Origin: UBA11373 sp046714175
GTDB lineage: Bacteria > Actinomycetota > Acidimicrobiia > Spongiisociales > UBA11373
NCBI GenBank assembly: GCA_046714175.1
Contig: JBKKBI010000091.1
Span: 1-9,536 of the forward strand
DNA length: 9,536 bases
Direction: 5' to 3'
Shown: in pieces, positions 4,705 through 9,536 of the stretch
Numbering within the stretch: position 1 is the first letter of the stretch
Layout: the number at the start of each line of letters is the position of its first letter
Program-made: the position numbers and the translations under genes
The notes under the pieces: model-generated
Database searches by the model: none
What the model saw: the letters and a program-made list of their open reading frames with translations, nothing else
What the model was told of the DNA's origin: nothing

Positions 4705-6228
4705 GTGAAATACCTCTCCACCCCGATCTATTACCCCAACGATCAGCCCCACATCGGCACTGCCTACACCACGTTGGTGGCCGACTCCGTGGCGCGCTAT
4801 TGGCGCCTGGTGGGGGAGGAGGTCTACTCGGTGACTGGGGTGGATGAGCACGGCCTCAAGATCGCTCGCACCGCGGCCGACCACGGGATGAGTCCCCAGG
4901 AATGGGTGGACCAAATCGTGGGCCGATTCCACGAGGCGTGGGAACTGCTCGATATGTCTTTCGACGATTTCATCCGGACGACCGAGCCGCGCCATCGCGA
5001 GACGGTGCAGGCGGTGCTGCAGCGGATGTACGACAACGGCGACGTCTATCGCAGCCACTACGAGGGGCCGTATTGCGTCGCCTGTGAGGGGTATTACGTC
5101 GCGGAGGAACTGGTCGAGGGCAAATGCCCGGTGCATCATCGCCCGGTCGAGATCCACGCCGAGGACAACTGGTTCTTCCGGTTGTCCAAGTACGCCGAAC
5201 CGCTCCTGGCGCACATCGCCGCCCATCCCGAGTTCGTCCACCCGGAGACTCGGCGCAACGAGGTGATCGGGTTCATTCAAGGGGGCCTGGCCGACATCTC
5301 GATGTCACGATCCACCCTCAAGTGGGGGATTCCACTGCCGTGGGACGAGACCCAAGTCGCCTATGTCTGGTTCGATGCCCTGATCAACTATGTCTCCGCC
5401 GCCGGCTTCAGCGACGACCCGGAGCGCTTCTCCCGCCAGTGGCCGATCTGGGCGCACCTCATCGGCAAGGACATCCTGCGCTTCCACGCCGTCTACTGGC
5501 CGGCGATGTTGCTCTCCGCCGGGATGCCCCTGCCGCGTCAGGTGGCGGTGCACGGGTTCCTGCTTGTCGGCGGGGAGAAGATGTCCAAGTCGAACGCGAC
5601 CCAGATCCTCCCCTCCGATTTGGTGCCGACGTTTGGCCCCGACGGCTATCGCTATTACTTCCTGCGCGACGTCTCCTTCGGTCCCGATGGGAACTTCTCC
5701 TGGGAGGCGATGCTGGACCGCTACAACGCCGATCTCGCCAACGATCTGGGCAACCTGGCCAACCGGGTGCTCAACATCGCGGTGACCTTCCGCCAGGGGC
5801 GGGTTCCGGCGGTGAGCGATCCCTCCGCTCCCGAGGAGGCGACGCTGCGCGCCACCGCCGCCACTGCCCTGGCGGCGCTCGACGGGTTCGCCGATTTCCG
5901 CACCAAGCAGGCTCTGGACGGGGTGTGGCGCCTCTTCGGGGCGGCCAATGCCTTCGTCGAGGCCACCGCGCCGTGGCATCTCAACAAGGACCCCGAAAAG
6001 TCAGCGCGTCTCGATCAGGTGCTCAACGCCGCTCTGGAGTCACTGCGGGTGGGGGCGGTGCTGATCTCACCGGTGATGCCGCGGGCGGCCGCCAAGCTCT
6101 GGGCGATGCTCGGGCTCTCTGGCGGTCCCGGTGATGGACCGCTCGCCACCACCGGGGTGTTCGGCACCTTCCCTGCGGTAACCGTCACCAAGGGTGACCC
6201 GTTGTTCCCCCGCATCGAGGTGCCGTGA
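4705..6228 (+). CDS. metG: Methionyl-tRNA synthetase
   Basis: This cytoplasmic class I enzyme charges initiator and elongator tRNA-Met with methionine using ATP. The 507-residue protein carries the ATP-binding HIGH-equivalent at 16-19, which reads HIGT here, and an intact KMSKS at 292-296. A zinc knuckle has Cys124, Cys127, Cys141 and His144 (CVAC and CPVH), the single-zinc, Thermus-like type. VTGVDEHGLKIA and the VAYVWFDALINYV strand complete the catalytic core. The remainder (about 330-507) is the helical anticodon-binding domain, with ANDLGNLANRVLN and FVEATAPWHLNKD typical of MetRS. There is no C-terminal EMAP/Trbp111-like tRNA-binding domain, so it is the short form. GTG 4705 is chosen because homology starts at once (MKYLSTPIYYPND) and TAGCCT lies just upstream. 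The stop overlaps the tatD start in GTGA. The Thr in place of the second His of HIGH is unusual, but everything else looks functional. Confidence 0.95.
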   Translation: MKYLSTPIYYPNDQPHIGTAYTTLVADSVARYWRLVGEEVYSVTGVDEHGLKIARTAADHGMSPQEWVDQIVGRFHEAWELLDMSFDDFIRTTEPRHRETVQAVLQRMYDNGDVYRSHYEGPYCVACEGYYVAEELVEGKCPVHHRPVEIHAEDNWFFRLSKYAEPLLAHIAAHPEFVHPETRRNEVIGFIQGGLADISMSRSTLKWGIPLPWDETQVAYVWFDALINYVSAAGFSDDPERFSRQWPIWAHLIGKDILRFHAVYWPAMLLSAGMPLPRQVAVHGFLLVGGEKMSKSNATQILPSDLVPTFGPDGYRYYFLRDVSFGPDGNFSWEAMLDRYNADLANDLGNLANRVLNIAVTFRQGRVPAVSDPSAPEEATLRATAATALAALDGFADFRTKQALDGVWRLFGAANAFVEATAPWHLNKDPEKSARLDQVLNAALESLRVGAVLISPVMPRAAAKLWAMLGLSGGPGDGPLATTGVFGTFPAVTVTKGDPLFPRIEVP

Positions 6229-6980
6229 CCCGTTGGGTCGACACCCACGGGCATCTCCATCTCAGTGCAGATGACCCAGGCGCCTTGCTGTCCCGCGCCG
6301 CCGCCGCCGGGGTGGACTGGATGGTGAACCCGGGCACCGATGCCGAGTCGTCGCAGGAGTCGTTTCGACTGGCGGCGCGATTCCCCGGGGTGGTGTTCCC
6401 CACCGCGGGCCTGCATCCCCACGACGCGGTGCACTGGCCCACCCAGGCCGACACGATCGCCGCGCTCGCCGTCGCCGCGGTTGCGGTGGGGGAGTGCGGG
6501 CTCGACTTCTATCGCAACCTCTCCTCGCCCCAGGACCAGATCGCCGCGTTCAGCGATCAGTTGCGGCTGGCGGAGTCGCTGCGGAAGCCGGTGATCGTGC
6601 ATTGCCGGGATGCCTTCGCCGAGGTGCACGACCTGCTGGAGACGACGGGGTGCGGGCCGCGGGCGGTGCTGCACTGCTGGACCGGCGGGCCGCGCTGGAC
6701 CAAGCGGTTCGTCGACCTCGGTGTCACCTTTTCCTACGCCGGACCCCTCGCCTTCGCCACCGGTGACACCGTGCGGTTGGGGGCGGCGCTGGCGCCACCC
6801 GATCGGACCATGGTCGAGACCGATACCCCGTATCTGAATCCGGTCGACAAGGGCGCTCCCAATGAGCCGGCCAACGTGGTGCGGGTCGGCGAGGCGCTGG
6901 CCGGGGTGTGGGGGATGCCGGTGGCGGAAGTCGCGGTCCGCACCACCAGCACCGCATTGCGGGTGTTCCGCGGTGGCTGA
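6225..6980 (+). CDS. tatD: TatD family metal-dependent deoxyribonuclease
   Basis: TatD proteins are TIM-barrel metal hydrolases of the amidohydrolase superfamily. Characterised members act as 3'-5' exonucleases on DNA and are linked to DNA repair and fragmentation. At 251 residues the length is usual. Metal-site residues are all present: His8 and His10 in DTHGHLHL, Glu90 in VGECGLDFYR, His126 in VIVHCRDAF, His150 in VLHCWTGG and Asp200 in ETDTPYLNP. The GLHPHDA motif is at 62-68. The start is GTG 6225, overlapping the metG stop by four bases, which implies translational coupling. The gene shares the operon with rsmA and ispE. metG-tatD-rsmA is a recurrent bacterial order; in many mycobacteria and corynebacteria an rpf gene sits between tatD and rsmA, but here it is absent. 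Substrate specificity cannot be told from sequence, so the gene symbol names the family rather than a proven activity. Confidence 0.93.
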   Translation: MTRWVDTHGHLHLSADDPGALLSRAAAAGVDWMVNPGTDAESSQESFRLAARFPGVVFPTAGLHPHDAVHWPTQADTIAALAVAAVAVGECGLDFYRNLSSPQDQIAAFSDQLRLAESLRKPVIVHCRDAFAEVHDLLETTGCGPRAVLHCWTGGPRWTKRFVDLGVTFSYAGPLAFATGDTVRLGAALAPPDRTMVETDTPYLNPVDKGAPNEPANVVRVGEALAGVWGMPVAEVAVRTTSTALRVFRGG

Positions 6981-7773
6981 GCCCTTGGGACGGGCCGAGA
7001 CCCGATCCCTGCTCGACCGCCACGGAATCCGCTTGCGCCGCGACCTGGGCCAGCATTTTCTCGTCGAGCCCAACTTGGTGCGGCGCATCGTCGAGATCGC
7101 CGCCGTCGGCCCGGGTTCGCAGGTGGTCGAGATCGGAGCCGGAGCGGGGACGCTGACCCGGTCGCTCGCCGCCTCCGGGGCCGCGGTGATCGCCTATGAG
7201 ATCGACGACTCGCTGCGTCCGGTGCTGGAGGAGACGGTGGGCGATGCGGCGGAGCTGCGCTTCGAGGATGCTGCCGCGGTGGACTTCGACCAGGCGCTAG
7301 GCCCCGGAGAGTGGGTGGTGGTCGCCAACCTTCCGTACAACGTCGGCACCCCGATAGTGCTCACCATGCTGCGGTCGGTTCCGCGGATCACCAGACTGGT
7401 GGTCATGCTGCAGCGCGAAGCGGTGGATCGCCTGGTCGCCGATCCGGGGAGCAAGGCGTACGGCCTGCCCTCGGTGGTCGTGCGCCTCAACGGCACGGTG
7501 CGCGCCGCGCTCGGGGTACCCGCGCACGTCTTCTTCCCCGAGCCCAAGGTGGAATCGGCGGTGGCGGTGATCGATCGCATCGTCGCCGACCCGGCGAGCG
7601 AGGACGCCATCCGGCTCGCCGCCGCCGGCTTCGGACAACGCCGCAAGATGCTGCGCTCGGCCCTGCGGGGCGTAGTCAGCGAAGAGGAGTTGCAGCGTGC
7701 CGGGATCGCACCGACGGCGCGGGCCGAGACCCTGGCCCCCGAGGATTGGCTGCGTCTGGCGAGGGCATCGTGA
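6973..7773 (+). CDS. rsmA: 16S rRNA (adenine1518-N6/adenine1519-N6)-dimethyltransferase
   Basis: RsmA (KsgA) dimethylates two adjacent adenines in helix 45 of 16S rRNA late in 30S assembly, using SAM; loss gives kasugamycin resistance. The protein has 266 residues from GTG 6973, chosen because family homology begins at once (AEPLGRAETRSLLDRHGI) and the longer upstream reading has no homology. Motifs: GQHFLVEPN (26-34), SAM motif I VVEIGAGAGTLT (51-62), acidic ribose-binding YEID (75-78), catalytic NLPYN (119-123) and QREAVDRLVADPGSKAYG (147-164). FFPEPKVESA (187-196) and FGQRRKMLR (220-228) follow. All are intact. The gene overlaps the tatD 3' end by 8 nt and the ispE start by 4 nt, so it is almost certainly cotranscribed. 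Together with rsmI it gives this locus two enzymes that modify the small subunit decoding region. Confidence 0.96.
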   Translation: MAEPLGRAETRSLLDRHGIRLRRDLGQHFLVEPNLVRRIVEIAAVGPGSQVVEIGAGAGTLTRSLAASGAAVIAYEIDDSLRPVLEETVGDAAELRFEDAAAVDFDQALGPGEWVVVANLPYNVGTPIVLTMLRSVPRITRLVVMLQREAVDRLVADPGSKAYGLPSVVVRLNGTVRAALGVPAHVFFPEPKVESAVAVIDRIVADPASEDAIRLAAAGFGQRRKMLRSALRGVVSEEELQRAGIAPTARAETLAPEDWLRLARAS

Positions 7774-8606
7774 TCGTCTCCGGCTTCGCCAAGCTCAACC
7801 TGTCGCTGCGGGTGCAGGCGCGTGACGCCAGCGGGTACCACCCGGTGCGTTCGTTGGTGCAGTCGATCGGATGGGCGGACCGCATTGGCGTGGAGACCGC
7901 TGAGAGCGACGACTTCCGCATTGCCGGTGATCTCCCCGCCGAGGAGGACAACCTGGCGTGGCGGGCCGTGAATGCCGTGCGGACCGCAATGGCAGTACGG
8001 CGTCCCCTCGATGTGCATCTCGAGAAGCAAATTGCGGTGGCGGCGGGTCTCGCCGGGGGGAGTGCCGATGCCGCCGCCGCCCTGGTCGCCGCCACCGGTG
8101 TGCTCGGCGGTCCCGCCGAACTCCCCGGCATCCTCGCTCCCACCCTGGGCGCGGATGTTCCCTTCTGTCTCGTCGGGGGAACCGCGTGGATGGAGGGGCG
8201 CGGAGAGGTCGTCACCGCGGTCCCGTTGCGACCCGATTACGCGTTGGCGGTGGCGGTGCCGCCGTTCGAGTTGGCCACTGCCGCGGTGTATCGGCGCTGG
8301 GACGAGATGGACGAACCCCATGGGGCAGCAGTGATGGGTCGCGATCTCCCCCCATCGCTGCGCGAGTTCGAGGAATTAGGCAACGATCTCCTTCCCGCGG
8401 CGCGCAGCATGCGCCCCGAGCTGGGAGATTGGATCGAAGACCTGGAGCAGCGATGGGAACGGCGGGTGTTGCTCACCGGCAGCGGGCCGGGCTGCTTTGG
8501 GTTCTTTCGTGACGAGGACGAGGCGGCGGAGGCTGTGCGGGCGGCGGTGGGAGCCCGGGCAGTGTGGTCGGGGATGCCGTCAGGCGTGGGCGTTCGGGTG
8601 GACTAG
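7770..8606 (+). CDS. ispE: 4-diphosphocytidyl-2-C-methyl-D-erythritol kinase
   Basis: IspE is a GHMP-family kinase that phosphorylates the 2-hydroxyl of CDP-methylerythritol, a mid-pathway step of the MEP route to isoprenoid precursors. The 278-residue protein starts at GTG 7770, overlapping the rsmA stop as GTGA. Substrate- and ATP-binding motifs are present: FAKLNLSLRV with Lys8 and Asn10, GYHPVRSLVQSI (the family's GYH..., about 22-33) and the Gly-rich loop AAGLAGGSADAAAA (91-104). LGADVPFCLVGG with Asp129, the likely catalytic base, and GHMP motif 3 LLTGSGPGCFGFF (234-246) complete the set. The length is at the short end for the family, but nothing essential is missing. It is the last gene of the operon and converges with the cyclase gene 84 bp downstream. 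Its presence implies the organism makes isoprenoids by the MEP rather than the mevalonate pathway. Confidence 0.95.
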   Translation: MIVSGFAKLNLSLRVQARDASGYHPVRSLVQSIGWADRIGVETAESDDFRIAGDLPAEEDNLAWRAVNAVRTAMAVRRPLDVHLEKQIAVAAGLAGGSADAAAALVAATGVLGGPAELPGILAPTLGADVPFCLVGGTAWMEGRGEVVTAVPLRPDYALAVAVPPFELATAAVYRRWDEMDEPHGAAVMGRDLPPSLREFEELGNDLLPAARSMRPELGDWIEDLEQRWERRVLLTGSGPGCFGFFRDEDEAAEAVRAAVGARAVWSGMPSGVGVRVD

Positions 8607-8690
8607 CCGTCGTCGGCTCGGCCGCCAGCCTTCAGCTCTTGTGATCCCGGACGGCGCGCTCCAGTCGACGGGGGGGATGTCAAGCCGAGG
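8607..8690. other. Convergent intergenic region, no clear terminator
   Basis: This 84-bp gap lies between the stops of ispE (+) and the cyclase gene (-). I see short complementary segments (CCGTCG at 8607 with CGACGG at about 8666) but no compact hairpin with a T-run, and no gene. Confidence 0.4.
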
Positions 8691-9536
8691 TCAGGGTGAC
8701 TGGACCACCTTGTGGAGCCTCCGCGTCCCGATCCCCTTGAGATCACGCTCCCCGAGGTCGCGGTATTCGAGGTCGGTGGCCCCGGCCAGGGTCCGGGTCA
8801 CGTCGGACACCACGACCTCGCCCCCCCGCGCCGCACCCATGGTGCGGGCCGCCTCGTGCACGGTGATGCCGTGTACGTCACCGTCGACGTCTTGCACCTC
8901 TCCGGTGTGGACGCCGACCCGGACTTCCAGCCCGAGGTGGCGGGCGACGGTGGCGAGCTCGAGTCCGCAACGAACCGCGCGCGCTGCGCTCCCGAATACG
9001 GCCAGAGCGCCATCGCCCGTCGACTTCACCACCTCGCCCCCGTACTCCGAGACCAGGTCGCTGGTTCTCTCCGCGAGTGCGGAGTTGAGGTCGCTCCAGG
9101 CCACGTCGCCCCGACGGCGGACTTCGGCGGAGGAGTCGACGATGTCGGTGAAGAGTACCGTGGCCAGTCGAGAGGATCCGCCGCGCACTCCGGCGAGCCA
9201 GCTGCGAGCCCCAACCCAGTCGATCGCCTCGTAGGGCTCCTCTCCCACCACCCACGCGTCGTGACCGGGAGGAATATCAAAGACACTGCCGGGGGCGACC
9301 TCGAAAACGGTGCCGTCGATCAACTCGACCTGGAGGCGTCCAGCGATCGCATAGCCAACGTGATGGGTCTGGCACGATGGAGGGGCGCTGACGCTGCGAG
9401 CGTGTGTGGACCAGCGCCAACCCGGGGCGTGGGTGGAGCGCGACACGCTGTGGGCGCCGAGGGTGACGCGGATCGAGGTGAGGCCGTGCTCGTCCACGGT
9501 GTCGTCGCCCTGGGAGAAGTCGCGGACGTTGACCAT
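8691..9536 (-). CDS. Cupin-class III adenylate/guanylate cyclase fusion protein
   Basis: This is a 281-residue two-domain protein. The N-terminal part (about 30-107) is a cupin: PGWRWSTH, CQTHHVGYAIAGRLQVEL and GSVFDIPPGHDAWVVG, with possible metal ligands at His44, His58/59 and His92. The C-terminal part (about 122-278) is a class III cyclase domain: ATVLFTDIVDSS with metal-binding Asp131, GGEVVKSTGDGALAVF with Lys171 and the second metal Asp175, and RVGVHTGEV. ITVHEAARTM follows, with Arg231 as the transition-state residue and His227 where many cyclases have Asn. The catalytic set therefore looks complete for the actinobacterial subfamily that writes V-H-x-A-A-R. Adenylate activity is favoured by Lys171 but unproven. 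There is no membrane segment, so it is cytosolic. I infer that the cupin binds a metal or small ligand and tunes cyclase output. The ATG coincides with the last three bases of the window, so upstream signals, and any N-terminal extension, are unseen. Confidence 0.88.
   Translation of the reverse strand: MVNVRDFSQGDDTVDEHGLTSIRVTLGAHSVSRSTHAPGWRWSTHARSVSAPPSCQTHHVGYAIAGRLQVELIDGTVFEVAPGSVFDIPPGHDAWVVGEEPYEAIDWVGARSWLAGVRGGSSRLATVLFTDIVDSSAEVRRRGDVAWSDLNSALAERTSDLVSEYGGEVVKSTGDGALAVFGSAARAVRCGLELATVARHLGLEVRVGVHTGEVQDVDGDVHGITVHEAARTMGAARGGEVVVSDVTRTLAGATDLEYRDLGERDLKGIGTRRLHKVVQSP

Noticed and set aside
6015..7088. Long minus-strand ORF opposite tatD/rsmA (also 7194-8321, 4588-5280 and 5305-5979)
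   Set aside because: Long antisense frames are common in GC-rich genes; the sense strands carry intact motifs of known enzymes and the antisense proteins have none.
8678..8683. Minus-strand TTGACA as a -35 promoter element
   Set aside because: It lies downstream of the cyclase gene, faces into the 3' end of ispE, and 17 nt further the sequence is AGCGCG, not a -10.
8607..8690. Terminator between ispE and the cyclase gene
   Set aside because: CCGTCG/CGACGG and TCGGCT/AGCCGA can pair only over loops of about 50 nt and in a crossing order; no compact stem with a T-run.
1..9536. tRNA or rRNA genes, CRISPR, insertion sequences or a defence system
   Set aside because: No regular repeat array, terminal inverted repeats, transposase motifs or RNA cloverleaf segments were seen; the gene content is housekeeping.

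Overview
The window is a GC-rich bacterial chromosome segment. Gene content, frequent GTG starts and repeated leaderless TANNNT start signals point to an actinobacterium, most likely an acidimicrobial-type Actinomycetota. That lineage call is an inference; no rRNA or tRNA gene is present to confirm it. I see no transposase, phage gene, CRISPR array or integration signature. The segment reads as ordinary vertically inherited chromosome, made of a housekeeping translation block flanked by accessory genes.

Left part (1-2861, all +): the 3' part of a six-bladed Kelch-repeat lipoprotein, cut by the window edge; a lipoprotein with a HELVH zinc-protease motif; and a small four-helix membrane protein. 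Hairpins lie after the Kelch gene (972-985), after the protease gene (2392-2410) and after the membrane protein (2886-2911).

Middle (2862-4704): a very small minus-strand gene (3026-3115) encodes a 29-residue, Arg/Lys-rich protein resembling the actinobacterial ribosomal protein bL37. Divergent from it is a DUF192-like gene whose 3' end overlaps rsmI (16S rRNA 2'-O-methyltransferase). rsmI converges on an AbrB/SpoVT-type regulator gene, which is divergent from metG.

Right part (4705-8606, all +): metG, tatD, rsmA and ispE form a tight operon with overlaps of 4, 8 and 4 nt. It supplies methionyl-tRNA synthetase, a TatD metal nuclease, the 16S rRNA dimethyladenosine transferase and the MEP-pathway kinase. 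Beyond 8606, converging on the operon, is a minus-strand protein fusing a cupin to a class III nucleotide cyclase.

Functionally the core is translation: initiator and elongator Met-tRNA charging, two 16S rRNA methyltransferases and a probable small ribosomal protein. Four genes (protease, rsmI, metG, bL37-like) have a TANNNT hexamer ending 6-9 nt before the start codon and no obvious Shine-Dalgarno sequence, which suggests leaderless transcripts. The most noteworthy items are the tiny bL37-like gene, the leaderless pattern, the cupin-cyclase fusion and a HIGT variant of the MetRS HIGH motif. I found no convincing new multi-gene system.
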